NCBI RefSeq assembly: GCF_026540855.1
Contig: NZ_JALNUP010000028.1
Coordinates: 1-39,668, forward strand
Source of the DNA: Sphingomonas sp. GC_Shp_5
GTDB taxonomy: Bacteria; Pseudomonadota; Alphaproteobacteria; Sphingomonadales; Sphingomonadaceae
Direction: 5' to 3'
DNA: 39,668 nt
The position numbers and the translations under genes are program-made. Under the pieces are notes generated by a model, which had not been told where the DNA came from, searched no databases, and worked only from the letters and a program-made list of their open reading frames with translations. Shown here one piece after another: positions 1 through 9,007 of this stretch; the stretch's first letter is position 1; each line of letters begins with the position of its first letter.

Positions 1-1731
1 GCGTCGCCCGCACCGGCGAGCACGGCCGCCGACCCGTCGGTAGCCGGCGTCACCGTGTCACCGTCCTTCGGCGCCGCAACGCCGGAAGCCATCGTGACGG
101 CGCCGATCCCGCTTCCTGCCGCGGCGCTCCCGCCCACCACGCCACCCGGCGACGCCCCGGCCGCCCGAACCGTGACGGTCGCGGCGATCCGTACCGGCAG
201 CTCGACTCTGGCCATGGCCGCCGCCGCCCCCTCGCCGGTCCGATCGGAGCCGCCCGCGTCGACGGTCACACCCGCCGACCTGACTGACCCGGCAGCGCCA
301 CGCGCGCCACGCACGACCGCAGCTGAGGCCGAGCCGTCAGATCCCACCGGCGCGCGTTCGCCGGCCCAGGCAATTGTCACGGCGGCAGCGTTGCCCGCCG
401 AGGACGGCAACGGGGCGATCGCGGCGGCCAGGCTCGCGTCTGCCGGCCAGCCTCGGGCAAGCCAGGCGCAGATCGTTAAGCCTTCGCTTGTGCCGAGCGG
501 GTCGCCGGTGGCTGCTGCGCGTGACGCGACGCCATCACCCGCAGCGGATATTCAGCCCGCCGTCACGACGGCAACGGCCTCCCCGATCCAATCGGTCGGT
601 CGCGATACGCCGGTCGAGGCAGCGATCGTCACACCCGCGCCCCGCGACCTGCCGCCGATCCGCGGCAATCGCCGCACGACCGCCGCCACGGTCGCTGTTG
701 CCGCCGCCGTGCCGAATGCCGTCGCGGCAGCCGATCTCGCCCAGGCCGTGTCACCCACGCCCGTAGCCAGCCCTGTGCCATCGGTGGGCGTGAGCCTGTC
801 ACCCGGAGCAGACACCCCGGTGGCCGGCCCCAAGGCCGATCGCCCGTCGCTGGTTGCCGCCGCCGCGGCACTGCCGACCGCTACCGCCAGCTCGGCTCCG
901 CGCGCGACGACGGTCGCCAATGTGGCACTAGATTCCGTACCCGTGGCCGCTGCTGCGGCGCCCGTCCCTGTCGCGGGTGGCGTGCAGCTGCCGGCAGACC
1001 CGCTAGCCGCGGTGGCCGCACCGGCGTCCACCGCCACGCCCGTTGCCGGCGATCAGCCACGCTCAAGCTTTATCCGCGATGTCTCCGCCACGGCCGCGCC
1101 GTCGGTAGCGCTGGCGCCGCAGCTGCCACCGGCACCGCAGCCCGTCGCAGGGACCACCGCGCCCGCGCTCCAGGTGTTCGGCGCCGCGATGCATGCCGCC
1201 GTTGCCGCGGACGAGCGCCGGCGCGACACCCCGGGCGATGCCACCGCAACGCTCGCCGCGGCGGTCACCGACGTGCGCCAGGCGGTGCCCGCCACCGCCG
1301 ACGCGCAGCAGGCGCCGCTCGACATGCGCCAGGAGCGCTGGCCGCACACGATGATCGATCATATCGAGCGGCTGCGCGACGCCGCCGATGCGGTCGACAC
1401 CAGCATCCGCCTGATCCCCGATGCGCTCGGCACCATCGACGTGTCGGTGAAGAAGGACGGCGACACCGTCCACGTCCATTTCGCCGCCGAACAGGCCGCC
1501 ACCCGCGCCATGCTCCAGGAGGCGCAGCCGCGGCTCGCCCAGGCGGCCGAGGAGCGCGGGCTGCGCCTCGGCCAGACCGCGGTGGATGCCGGCGCGTTCG
1601 GCCATCAGCCCGGCCAGGGCCAGCCGCAGCGCCAAGCGGCCGGCCAGCCCGCCACCGCGCCCGCCCGCGCCGCCGTCACCCCTGCCAACGATACCGAGGC
1701 CGATGCCGCCGACACTGGCCGCATCGCCTGA
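1..1731 (+). CDS. fliK: Flagellar hook-length control protein FliK (5' partial)
   Basis: The reading frame is open from base 1, so the true start lies upstream of the window. FliK acts as the molecular ruler of the flagellar hook and triggers the export switch through FlhB. Most of the visible protein is a low-complexity Ala/Pro/Thr/Val-rich linker, typical of the FliK N-terminal and central region. The conserved C-terminal domain starts near base 1330, with the pattern LIPDALGTIDVSVKKDG followed by a long helix (TRAMLQEAQPRLAQAAEERGL), which matches the Flg_hook (FliK C-terminal) domain. It is followed at 35 bases by fliL. The linker is so GC-rich that long false frames appear on both other frames and the opposite strand. 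Identification rests on the C-terminal domain and operon position. Confidence 0.9.
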   Translation, partial: ASPAPASTAADPSVAGVTVSPSFGAATPEAIVTAPIPLPAAALPPTTPPGDAPAARTVTVAAIRTGSSTLAMAAAAPSPVRSEPPASTVTPADLTDPAAPRAPRTTAAEAEPSDPTGARSPAQAIVTAAALPAEDGNGAIAAARLASAGQPRASQAQIVKPSLVPSGSPVAAARDATPSPAADIQPAVTTATASPIQSVGRDTPVEAAIVTPAPRDLPPIRGNRRTTAATVAVAAAVPNAVAAADLAQAVSPTPVASPVPSVGVSLSPGADTPVAGPKADRPSLVAAAAALPTATASSAPRATTVANVALDSVPVAAAAAPVPVAGGVQLPADPLAAVAAPASTATPVAGDQPRSSFIRDVSATAAPSVALAPQLPPAPQPVAGTTAPALQVFGAAMHAAVAADERRRDTPGDATATLAAAVTDVRQAVPATADAQQAPLDMRQERWPHTMIDHIERLRDAADAVDTSIRLIPDALGTIDVSVKKDGDTVHVHFAAEQAATRAMLQEAQPRLAQAAEERGLRLGQTAVDAGAFGHQPGQGQPQRQAAGQPATAPARAAVTPANDTEADAADTGRIA

Positions 1732-1765
1732 TCCCCACCCACAGATCGACCCAAAGGACTGAACC

Positions 1766-2380
1766 ATGAGCGACAAGCCAGACGACGCGCCCAAGAAGAA
1801 GAAGGGCGGCCTCAAGAAGATGCTGATCATGGGCGTTGCGCTGCTCGTCCTCGTCGGCGGCGGCGTCGGTGCCGGGGTCTATGCCTCGAGCGCCGGGCTG
1901 ATTGGTGGCGGCCATGGCGCCGCCGCGGCCGAGGAGCACGGCCCCAAGCTGGTGCCCAAGGCCGAGCAGAAGCGCGCCGCGGCCGGCGGCGAGGGTGGCG
2001 AAGGCGGCCATGGCGCCACGACGAGCGGCAAATCGGTGCCGAGCGGCAGCGGCGGCGATCAATATGCCTCCAACTATTTCGCGATGGACCCGCAATTCAC
2101 CTCCAATCTCCAGGATTCGGTGCACGTCATCCAGGTCGGCATCGCCGTGTCGACGCCCTACGACGACACCGTGATCGAGAACCTCAAGACCAACGACATC
2201 GCGGTCCGCTCGGCGGTGCTGATGGCGCTCGGCGACACGCCGGAGGAGCAGGTCTTCACTTCGGCCGGCAAGCAGCAGCTGCAGGGTCGGCTGGCAAAAT
2301 CGATCAACGCCGTTCTTCAACAAAAAGAGGGCTTCGGCGGGATTAGTAACGTCTACTTTACCAATTTTGTTGTTCAGTGA
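1766..2380 (+). CDS. fliL: Flagellar basal body-associated protein FliL
   Basis: FliL is a single-pass inner-membrane protein that surrounds the stator and supports motor torque. The 204-residue product starts with a Lys-rich cytoplasmic tail (KKKKGGLKK), then one membrane helix at about residues 19–42 (MLIMGVALLVLVGGGVGAGV). A Gly/Ala/His-rich linker follows, and then a periplasmic domain from about residue 100 (YFAMDPQFTSNLQD…VIQVGIAVST), the usual FliL core. It lies between fliK and fliM, with a 3-base gap to fliM, which is standard order. Nothing is unusual apart from the long Gly-rich linker. Confidence 0.93.
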   Translation: MSDKPDDAPKKKKGGLKKMLIMGVALLVLVGGGVGAGVYASSAGLIGGGHGAAAAEEHGPKLVPKAEQKRAAAGGEGGEGGHGATTSGKSVPSGSGGDQYASNYFAMDPQFTSNLQDSVHVIQVGIAVSTPYDDTVIENLKTNDIAVRSAVLMALGDTPEEQVFTSAGKQQLQGRLAKSINAVLQQKEGFGGISNVYFTNFVVQ

Positions 2381-2383
2381 GTC

Positions 2384-3316
2384 ATGGTTAACGCAGCAGC
2401 AGACACCGAACGACGGACGCGTGATCGCACCCCAGCCGCCCATGCGAGCGGGCTGGGTGCGACGCAGCTCAACCCGTTCGGCGATCTTCACACGCTGCAG
2501 CATCTGTCGGCGCGGCTTGCGCGCAGCCTGCGCGGTGTGTTCGAGCCGCTGCTCCGCCAGGAAGTGCGCGCCTGGGCCGAACCGCTCTCGGTCCAGCGCT
2601 TCGCCGATTACCGCGCCGAGCGTTCGGAGGCGCTGACCGCCTGGCTGCCGATGATCATGTCGCCGCAGGGCGCGACCGGCCTGTGCGTGCTCGACGGCCA
2701 TTTCGTGTTTGAGCTGCTCGACCTGTTCTTCGGCGGTACCGGCTCGGTGCCGCCGGTGTTGCCGCCCGAGTTTTCGCCTGCGGCCGAGGCGCTGGTCACC
2801 CGGATCGGCGCCAGCATCGCCGGGCCGCTCGGCACCGCCTGGGAGCCGCTCGCCAAGATCGATTTCACGCCGACCCGGGTGGAAGTGAATCCGGCAATGC
2901 TCGCGACCGATGCCGATGATGCGATGATCGTCACCCGCTTCGGCATCGCCGCGGGCGAGCATGCCCCGGTGTTCATCGACCTGCTCTACCCGGTCACCGC
3001 GCTCAAGCCGCACGCGCCGACGCTCACCGGCAAGGTGCTCGACAAGGCCGAGGCCAATCCGGCGTGGCGCACCGCGCTGACCCGCGCGGCGATGAACGTG
3101 CGCTTCCCGATCCGCTCGGTGCTCGCCGAGCCGGTAGTGCCGCTGTCGCTGCTGATGAACCTCAAGGCCGGCGATGTCATCCCGATCAGCTTCGGCCCCG
3201 ACGTGCCGGTGATGGTCGGCGGCGATTGCCTCGGCAAGGGCACCGTCGGCACCTCCAACGGCCACGCCGCCGTGCGCCTCACTTCCATCGCGATTCCCGA
3301 AGGACAAGATTCATGA
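2384..3316 (+). CDS. fliM: Flagellar motor switch protein FliM
   Basis: FliM forms the middle of the cytoplasmic C-ring and couples FliG to FliN. The 310-residue product has the FliM core: LNPFGDLHTLQHLSARLARSL near residue 30, LFFGGTG near 115, and a C-terminal SpoA-like domain (LLMNLKAGDVIPISFGPDVPVMVGGDCLGKGTVG, quoted in pieces as the last ~60 residues). The stop overlaps the fliN start (ATGA). The N-terminus (MVNAAADTERRTRDRTP) lacks the LSQ-EIDALL-type CheY-binding peptide that begins most FliM proteins. Either switching does not use CheY through this site or a different start or motif is used; no alternative upstream start is possible because fliL ends 4 bases earlier. Confidence 0.93.
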   Translation: MVNAAADTERRTRDRTPAAHASGLGATQLNPFGDLHTLQHLSARLARSLRGVFEPLLRQEVRAWAEPLSVQRFADYRAERSEALTAWLPMIMSPQGATGLCVLDGHFVFELLDLFFGGTGSVPPVLPPEFSPAAEALVTRIGASIAGPLGTAWEPLAKIDFTPTRVEVNPAMLATDADDAMIVTRFGIAAGEHAPVFIDLLYPVTALKPHAPTLTGKVLDKAEANPAWRTALTRAAMNVRFPIRSVLAEPVVPLSLLMNLKAGDVIPISFGPDVPVMVGGDCLGKGTVGTSNGHAAVRLTSIAIPEGQDS

Positions 3317-3615
3317 ACGACATGGCCGGTGGATTTCCGGTCGACTCCGCACTGGCCGCCAATTTCCGGCTGCTGCAGGATGTCGACGTCAAGCTGACGG
3401 TGGAGATCGGTTCCACCCAGCTCACCTTGCGCGAGCTGCTCGCGCTCGGTGAATCGAGCGTGATCGAGCTCGATCGCCAGGCCAACGAACTGCTCGACGT
3501 GTTCGTCAACGGCACGCTGATCGGCCGAGGCGAGGTGGTCACGGTCGGCGATCGCTTCGGCGTGCGCATGACCGAGCTGGTCTCGCCCGACAAGTCCGTC
3601 GCGGCGCGCGGCTGA
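3313..3615 (+). CDS. fliN: Flagellar motor switch protein FliN
   Basis: FliN forms the base of the C-ring and docks the export ATPase complex. The 100-residue product is a near-minimal SpoA domain: LLQDVDVKLTVEIGSTQLTL, LLALGESSVIELDRQANE, then LVNG-type strand (VFVNGTLIGRGEVV) and DRFGVRMTELV. The ATG at 3313 was chosen because it overlaps the fliM stop (ATGA, translational coupling) and gives the usual FliN length; a longer upstream frame is only a shadow of fliM. It is followed 7 bases later by fliO. Confidence 0.93.
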   Translation: MNDMAGGFPVDSALAANFRLLQDVDVKLTVEIGSTQLTLRELLALGESSVIELDRQANELLDVFVNGTLIGRGEVVTVGDRFGVRMTELVSPDKSVAARG

Positions 3616-3622
3616 ACCCTCG

Positions 3623-3970
3623 ATGCTTTGGTCGTACATCCTCAAGCTCGTCATCCTGCTGCCGCTGGTCTGCGGTCTGATGATCGGCTGTCTCTACCTC
3701 TGGCGACGGCTCGAAACCCGGATGCCGGGCAAGCCCTCGTCGCGGCTGATCAACATCCGCGAAACGATGATGATCTCGCCGGGCCTGCGCCTCGCGGTGC
3801 TCGATTTCGAGGGCAAGCGGCTGCTCGTATCGGTCGGCCGCGGCGGTGTGACGCTGGTCGACAAGGTCGATGGCGGCGCCGATATCGCGCCGACGCCCGA
3901 ACCGCGCGGCGACGCGCCGGTCCGCAAGCCGTTCGAGCTGCCCAAGTTCGATCTGGGGCGCGGCCGGTGA
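3623..3970 (+). CDS. fliO: Flagellar biosynthetic protein FliO
   Basis: FliO is a small membrane chaperone that stabilises FliP during assembly of the export gate. The 115-residue product has one N-terminal membrane helix (about residues 5–27, [19 protein letters not shown]) and a short cytoplasmic domain ([32 protein letters not shown]), the FliO pattern. The last codons overlap the GTG start of fliP. FliO sequences diverge strongly between species, so the call depends on topology, the core strand pattern and its position between fliN and fliP. Confidence 0.85.
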   Translation: MLWSYILKLVILLPLVCGLMIGCLYLWRRLETRMPGKPSSRLINIRETMMISPGLRLAVLDFEGKRLLVSVGRGGVTLVDKVDGGADIAPTPEPRGDAPVRKPFELPKFDLGRGR

Positions 3971-4857
3971 GCGTCACCATCACCCGCCGCGGCACCGGTC
4001 CCGCGCTGATCCAGCAACGCACCGCCGCGCCGCGCTCGCGCAACCTCAAGTGGCTGTGGGTCGCGCTGGCGCTGATCCTCGCGATCGTGGTGGCGATGCC
4101 CGCCTTTGCGCAAGCCGCGCCCGCCGCCGCGCCGGCCCCCGGCGTCGGCGACGCGGTGGACCGCGCGCTCGGCCAGCTCTCGGCGCAGGGTGGCGCCGGT
4201 GCCGGTGCGGGCGTCGGCCAGTCGGCGCCGCTGTCGCTGAGCCTCCAGGTCCTGATCATCATGGGCCTGCTGACGATCCTGCCGGGCATCCTGCTGATGA
4301 TGACCAGCTTTACCCGGATCGTGATCGTGCTCGCGGTGCTCCGCCAGGCGCTCGGCCTCCAGCAGACCCCGCCCAACCAGGTGCTGATCGGGCTGGCGCT
4401 GTTCCTGTCGCTGTTCGTGATGGCGCCGACCATCAGCCAGATGAACACCCAGGCGATCCAGCCTTATGCCGCCGGCCAGATCGCCGGCACCCAGATGATC
4501 CAGGCCGCCGGCGCGCCGCTGCATGATTTCATGACCAAGCAGACCCGGATCAAGGACGTCACGCTGTTTGCGCAAATGGCCAAGTCGGGCCCCTACGCCA
4601 GCCCCAAGGACATTCCCTTCGCGGTGCTGCTGCCGGCGTTCGTCACCTCCGAGCTCAAGACCGCGTTCCAGATCGGCTTCCTGATCTTCCTGCCGTTCAT
4701 CGTCGTCGATCTCGTCGTCGCCACCGTGCTGATGGCGCTCGGCATGGCGATGCTGTCGCCGACGATCATCTCGCTGCCGTTCAAGCTGCTGCTGTTCGTG
4801 CTCGTCGACGGCTGGGCGCTGACCATGGGCAGCCTCGCCAACAGCTTCGCGACCTGA
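3967..4857 (+). CDS. fliP: Flagellar type III export gate protein FliP
   Basis: FliP is the main component of the FliPQR export gate in the inner membrane. From the GTG at 3967 (overlapping the fliO stop as GTGA) the product is 296 residues. It has an N-terminal signal-like helix ([20 protein letters not shown]), then the highly conserved core: [45 protein letters not shown], and in the C-terminal half [21 protein letters not shown] and [20 protein letters not shown]. These are diagnostic FliP segments. A cleavable signal is common in FliP. The frame is open further upstream but that part is a fliO shadow. Confidence 0.96.
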   Translation: MSVTITRRGTGPALIQQRTAAPRSRNLKWLWVALALILAIVVAMPAFAQAAPAAAPAPGVGDAVDRALGQLSAQGGAGAGAGVGQSAPLSLSLQVLIIMGLLTILPGILLMMTSFTRIVIVLAVLRQALGLQQTPPNQVLIGLALFLSLFVMAPTISQMNTQAIQPYAAGQIAGTQMIQAAGAPLHDFMTKQTRIKDVTLFAQMAKSGPYASPKDIPFAVLLPAFVTSELKTAFQIGFLIFLPFIVVDLVVATVLMALGMAMLSPTIISLPFKLLLFVLVDGWALTMGSLANSFAT

Positions 4858-4870
4858 GGACCTGATACCG

Positions 4871-5140
4871 ATGGACGCCGATTATTTCCTCACCGTCGCC
4901 AACCAGACGATGTGGGTGCTGGCGCTGGCGACGGCACCGATCCTGATCCCGGCGCTGCTCGCGGGGCTGATCCTGGGCATGATCCAGGCCGCAACCTCGA
5001 TCAACGAGCAGACGCTGTCGTTCGTCCCCAAGCTGCTGGTGGTCGCGGTATCAATCATGATCTTCGGCAGCCTGATCCTCGGGCTGCTCAGCGACTTCAC
5101 CATCGGCATGTTCGAGCGCATCCCGGATCTGGTGAAGTAG
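4871..5140 (+). CDS. fliQ: Flagellar type III export gate protein FliQ
   Basis: FliQ is an export-gate subunit with two membrane helices. The 89-residue product has the family's usual length and motifs: VANQTMWVLALATAPILIPALLAGLILGMIQAATSINEQTLSF (in pieces, residues 8–51) and a second helix VAVSIMIFGSLILGLL. It sits 13 bases after fliP and 5 bases before fliR. Confidence 0.96.
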   Translation: MDADYFLTVANQTMWVLALATAPILIPALLAGLILGMIQAATSINEQTLSFVPKLLVVAVSIMIFGSLILGLLSDFTIGMFERIPDLVK

Positions 5141-5145
5141 GGTCG

Positions 5146-5916
5146 ATGCTCGGCTTCGGCCTCGCCATCGAGGGCCAGTTGTGGACCCTCATCTACGTGA
5201 TGATCCGCATCGGCGCGGCATTCGTGATCGCGCCGGTGTTCGGCGCCGTCGCCATCCCGCTGCCGGTGCGCGTCTCGCTCGCCGGCGCGATCGGCATCCT
5301 CGTGCTCAGCGTCCATCCGGTCGTGCCGCCGGCACAGATCTTCACGGTCGTCACCATCCTGTCGATCGCTGCGGAGGCGCTGACCGGCATGGCGATCGGC
5401 TTCATCCTGCAGATCGCCTTCGCCGCGCCGATGATTGCCGCCGAAATGATCGGCGGCTCGATGGGGATCGGCTTCGCCTCGTCGGTTGACCCGCAAAATG
5501 GTCATTCCAGCCCCGCGCTCGGCCAGTTCTTTTCGGTGATGATCACGCTGCTGTTCCTCTCGGTGAACGGCCATCTGGTGCTCGTCGAGATGCTGGTGAA
5601 AAGCTATGACGTGATGCCGCCCGGCTCCTGGCTCGCGGTGCCGCGGTTGCGCGAGATCGCCTTCTTCGGCGGCTACATGTTCCTCGCCGGGCTGCTGCTG
5701 GCGCTGCCGGTCGGCTTCCTGTTGCTCTGCCTCAACCTCATCGTCGGCATGCTCAGCCGCGCTGCGCCGTCGCTCAACCTGTTCGCGGTCGGCATGCCCG
5801 CCAGCCTCGCGGTCGGCGTGATCGCGATGGCGGTCGCCTTCCCGGCGATGGGCGATTACATGCTGGTGATCATCCGCGAGGGCCTCGCCGCCACCGAATC
5901 GCTGGTACTCGGCTGA
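5146..5916 (+). CDS. fliR: Flagellar type III export gate protein FliR
   Basis: FliR completes the FliPQR gate. The 256-residue product has about six hydrophobic helices and the family landmarks RIGAAFVIAPVFGAVAIP near the N-terminus, FAAPMIAAEMIGGSMGIGFAS in the middle and LVLVEMLVKSYDVMPPG. The ATG at 5146 follows the fliQ stop by five bases and gives the expected length. The stop overlaps the flhB start (TGATG). Confidence 0.96.
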   Translation: MLGFGLAIEGQLWTLIYVMIRIGAAFVIAPVFGAVAIPLPVRVSLAGAIGILVLSVHPVVPPAQIFTVVTILSIAAEALTGMAIGFILQIAFAAPMIAAEMIGGSMGIGFASSVDPQNGHSSPALGQFFSVMITLLFLSVNGHLVLVEMLVKSYDVMPPGSWLAVPRLREIAFFGGYMFLAGLLLALPVGFLLLCLNLIVGMLSRAAPSLNLFAVGMPASLAVGVIAMAVAFPAMGDYMLVIIREGLAATESLVLG

Positions 5917-7043
5917 TGAGCGACGAGGGCGGCGAAAAAACCGAAGCACCAACCCAGAAGCGCAAGCAAAAGGCCGCCGATGACGGCAATGTGCTGCGCT
6001 CCAAGGACTTCGCCACCGCCCTTGTCGTCCTTGCCGGCGTCGCCTGGTTCATGCTCTTCGGCCCATCGCTGGTGTCGGCGTGCAAGGCGCTGATGGCGGC
6101 GAGCTTCCAGTTCGATCGCGGTGACGTCGAGGATTTCTCGCCGTGGCGCGCCATGTCCGAAGCCGGCTACAAGCTGGTGCCCTCGCTGGTCAGCCTGCTC
6201 GCGATCAGCCTGATCGCCACGATCGTCAGCTCGGCAGGCTTGGGCTCGCTGCGCTTCAACGGCAGCCTGCTCGCGCCCAAGGCGAGCCGGATCAACCCTG
6301 CCTCCGGGCTCAAGCGGATCATCGGCGCGCACGGCTGGATCGAACTTGGCAAGTCGCTGCTCAAGGTGGTGCTGCTCGGCGTGATCGGCGGCTACATGCT
6401 ATGGAAGTCAAGCCGCACCACGCTAGGCCTGTCGTCATCCAATCTCGGCGATGCGGTAGGCGCGCTCGGCGACACCTTCATGTCGGTGATGATCGCGATG
6501 AGCCTCGGCCTGGTTGCCATCGCGCTGTTCGACGTGCCGGTGCAGATCCTCCAGCTGTTTCGCAAGCTCAGGATGAGCAAGCAGGAAATCCGCGATGAGC
6601 ATAAGGAGAGTGAAGGCTCGCCCGAGGCAAAGGGCCAGCAGCGCGCAGCGATGCGCGCCATGGCCACCCGCGGCTTCCGCAAAGCGGTCACCGAGGCGCA
6701 TGTGGTGCTTACCAACCCGACCCATTTCGCGGTGGCGCTGCGCTACGAGCGCGGGATCGATCAGGTGCCGGTGGTGGTCGCCAAAGGCCGCGGCGCGACC
6801 GCGCTCGCGATCCGCGATCTCGCCGGCGAACACCGGGTGCCGATCCTCGAATATCCGATGCTGGCACGCGCGATTTACTACACCAGCAAGGAAAATCAGG
6901 AGGTCCGCGACGACCTCTACACCGCGATCGCGACCGTGCTCGCCTTCGTCTTCAACCTCAACGCCCAGGCCGGCGGCAGCCCGCCGCCGATCGACGTGCC
7001 GCAGGGCGCACGCTTCGACGAGAATGGCGTAGAAATTCGTTAA
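5916..7043 (+). CDS. flhB: Flagellar export switch protein FlhB
   Basis: FlhB controls the change of export substrate from hook to filament proteins. The 375-residue product has the N-terminal signature EKTEAPTQKRKQKA, four membrane helices in the first ~210 residues, and the cytoplasmic domain with the autocleavage motif NPTH at residues 267–270 (VVLTNPTHFAVALRYERG), where cleavage between N and P is known for the family. The Pro-rich tail after LAFVFNLN is short. It is coupled to fliR by a one-base overlap. Its stop codon overlaps a sigma-28-like promoter for fliD. Confidence 0.96.
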   Translation: MSDEGGEKTEAPTQKRKQKAADDGNVLRSKDFATALVVLAGVAWFMLFGPSLVSACKALMAASFQFDRGDVEDFSPWRAMSEAGYKLVPSLVSLLAISLIATIVSSAGLGSLRFNGSLLAPKASRINPASGLKRIIGAHGWIELGKSLLKVVLLGVIGGYMLWKSSRTTLGLSSSNLGDAVGALGDTFMSVMIAMSLGLVAIALFDVPVQILQLFRKLRMSKQEIRDEHKESEGSPEAKGQQRAAMRAMATRGFRKAVTEAHVVLTNPTHFAVALRYERGIDQVPVVVAKGRGATALAIRDLAGEHRVPILEYPMLARAIYYTSKENQEVRDDLYTAIATVLAFVFNLNAQAGGSPPPIDVPQGARFDENGVEIR

Positions 7044-7067
7044 AGATTCCTCGGCTGCGGCCGTTAT
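7041..7067 (+). promoter_or_regulatory. Sigma-28 (FliA)-type promoter before fliD
   Basis: TAAAGATT at 7041–7048 and GCCGTTAT at 7060–7067 are separated by exactly 11 bases, matching the flagellar sigma-28 consensus TAAAGTTT-N11-GCCGATAA in most positions. The -35 half shares its first three bases with the flhB stop codon. The predicted start of transcription is near 7075, leaving a leader of about 20 bases with a GGAG before the fliD ATG. This is a sequence match only. Confidence 0.6.
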
Positions 7068-7094
7068 CCCCTGTGAAGCGCGCGGAGTTCGACG

Positions 7095-8585
7095 ATGACC
7101 ACAACCACCAGCACGACGAGCACCACTACCGCGAGCGCCGCCAGCGTGACTGCTGCGGCCGCCCAGTCGCTGCTGACCTCGCTCAACACCGGTTCGGGCG
7201 TGGATACCGCCTCGCTGGTTACCTCGCTGGTCCAGGCGCAGTTCGCCGCAAAGACCGCGGCGATCGCCGCCAAGAACACCACGCTCACTGCGCAGATTTC
7301 CGGCGTCAGCACGCTCAAGAGCACGATCAGCGGCTTTTCCACCGCGCTCAGCACGCTGATCAGCGGCGGCACGCTGACCACCCAGCCCAAGAGCTCGAAC
7401 ACCGCCGTGCTGACCGCAACCGCGCTGTCGGGTGCCAAGATCGGCGATCTGTCATCCAGCATCACCGTCAATGCCCTGGCGAGCGCGCAGAGCGCACGCA
7501 GCGCCACGGCGGTGGCGAGCCGGTCCACGGTGCTCGGCTCGGGGAGCTTCACGCTGCAGCTCGGCACCGGCACGTATAGCGGCACGACGCTGACCGGGAT
7601 CGATCCCGCCACCGCGACGTCGGTGCCGATCACCGTCACCGATGGCAGCCTCGACGACGTCGCCGCGGCCATCAACGGCGCCAAGGCCGGCGTGACGGCG
7701 AGCGTCATCACCGATGCTAGTGGCGCCGCCTATCTGTCGCTCAAAGGTCCCACCGGCGCCGCCAAGGCCTTCACCCTCACCGCCGACGCAGGCTCGGATG
7801 CGGCCATGTCGCAATTCACCGTCGGCGGCTCCGCCGCTGGATCAATGACGATGACCGGCACCGCGCAGGATGCGTCGCTCACCGTCGACGGCGTGACGGT
7901 AACGCGCAGCAGCAACTCGATCAGCGATCTCGTTGCGGGCGTAAAGCTCGACCTCACCGGCACCTCGACGACCGCCGTGGCGCTGACCTCGACCCGGCCG
8001 ACCGCATCGCTGATCCAGAGCGCCAGTGACTTCACCGAAACCTACAATCAGGTGCTGGCCACGGTCACAGGGCTGACCAATGCCGCCACCGGCGATCTGA
8101 AATCCGACTCCGCCGCCAAGACGCTGCTGCACTCGATGCAGACGCTGACGACCAAACAGCTCACCACCAGCACCACGCCGGGCGCGCCGACCACGCTCGC
8201 TCAAATCGGCATTGGCACCAATCGCGACGGTACGCTGACGGTGAACTCGGCCACGCTCGCCGACATGCTCACCAAGTTTCCGGACGAGGTGGAAGCGATG
8301 TTCGCCAGCGCCACCGACAACACCGGTGGCCTCAGCGCACAGCTGACGGCGATCTCCACCGCCGCGTCCAACACCACGTATGGGCTCGGTGCCTCGACGA
8401 CCCGCTACACCAAGGCGCAGTCGGATTTGACCAGCGAGCAGGACAAGATCACCACCCAGTCCGATGCCATGACCACCCGGCTCACCCAGCAGTTCTCGAC
8501 CATGAACTCGAAGGTAGCCGCTTATAAATCCACGCAGACCTTCCTGGAAAACCAGATCAAGGCCTGGAACTCGAGCGACGATTGA
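7095..8585 (+). CDS. fliD: Flagellar hook-associated protein 2, filament cap FliD
   Basis: FliD caps the growing filament and helps flagellin fold. The 496-residue product starts with a Thr/Ser/Ala-rich tail, followed by the FliD_N domain (SLLTSLNTGSGVDTASLVTS, then LVQAQFAAKTAAIA), a variable middle and a C-terminal FliD_C domain ending in a coiled-coil region (MTTRLTQQFSTMNSKVAAYKS, then TFLENQIKAW). These ends match the D0/D1 regions of FliD. GGAG lies 8 bases before the ATG. The stop overlaps the fliS start. Ala/Thr/Ser-rich composition is typical of sphingomonad FliD. Confidence 0.93.
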   Translation: MTTTTSTTSTTTASAASVTAAAAQSLLTSLNTGSGVDTASLVTSLVQAQFAAKTAAIAAKNTTLTAQISGVSTLKSTISGFSTALSTLISGGTLTTQPKSSNTAVLTATALSGAKIGDLSSSITVNALASAQSARSATAVASRSTVLGSGSFTLQLGTGTYSGTTLTGIDPATATSVPITVTDGSLDDVAAAINGAKAGVTASVITDASGAAYLSLKGPTGAAKAFTLTADAGSDAAMSQFTVGGSAAGSMTMTGTAQDASLTVDGVTVTRSSNSISDLVAGVKLDLTGTSTTAVALTSTRPTASLIQSASDFTETYNQVLATVTGLTNAATGDLKSDSAAKTLLHSMQTLTTKQLTTSTTPGAPTTLAQIGIGTNRDGTLTVNSATLADMLTKFPDEVEAMFASATDNTGGLSAQLTAISTAASNTTYGLGASTTRYTKAQSDLTSEQDKITTQSDAMTTRLTQQFSTMNSKVAAYKSTQTFLENQIKAWNSSDD

Positions 8586-8983
8586 TGGCTTACGCGTCTG
8601 CTCTCCTGCGCGATCCGTTCGCTACCTATCGCCAGATCGACATTGCCGGTCGCACAGGCGAGGCCAAGGGTCCGGCCCTCGTCCAGCTGCTGTACGAGGA
8701 GCTCGTCGCCGCGCTTCGCGCCGCCGCATGGGCGGTCGAGAACAACCAGCAGCGGGGTAAGAGCGAGCGTATCACCCGCGCCACCGCCATCCTGTTCGCG
8801 CTTGAAGCCGGGCTCGACTTCGAGCGCGGTGGTGAGGTGTCATACACGCTGGCGCGCTTCTACGGTGGCATCCGCCGGACGATCGTCGATGCCTCAATCG
8901 GCATCGACCCCCGACCATTCCGCGAGGCGGCAAACAGCCTCAGCGAGATCGCCGAGGCGTGGCGAACGGCGAGCAAGGCCTGA
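8585..8983 (+). CDS. fliS: Flagellar export chaperone FliS
   Basis: FliS binds flagellin in the cytosol and prevents early polymerisation. The 132-residue product has the FliS helical-bundle pattern, with PALVQLLYEELVAALRAA near residue 30 (compare LI-MLYDGAL in typical FliS) and ITRATAILFALEAGLDFERGG. The ATG at 8585 overlaps the fliD stop (TGATG), which suggests coupling. Only 24 bases separate its stop from the convergent transporter gene, and I see no clear terminator there. Confidence 0.88.
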   Translation: MAYASALLRDPFATYRQIDIAGRTGEAKGPALVQLLYEELVAALRAAAWAVENNQQRGKSERITRATAILFALEAGLDFERGGEVSYTLARFYGGIRRTIVDASIGIDPRPFREAANSLSEIAEAWRTASKA

Positions 8984-9007
8984 GCCACGGCACGGCACTG
9001 CGCCGCG

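Noticed and set aside
552..1037. Long open frames opposite and beside fliK
   Set aside because: They arise from the extreme GC content and Ala/Pro-rich linker; their products are low-complexity and match nothing.
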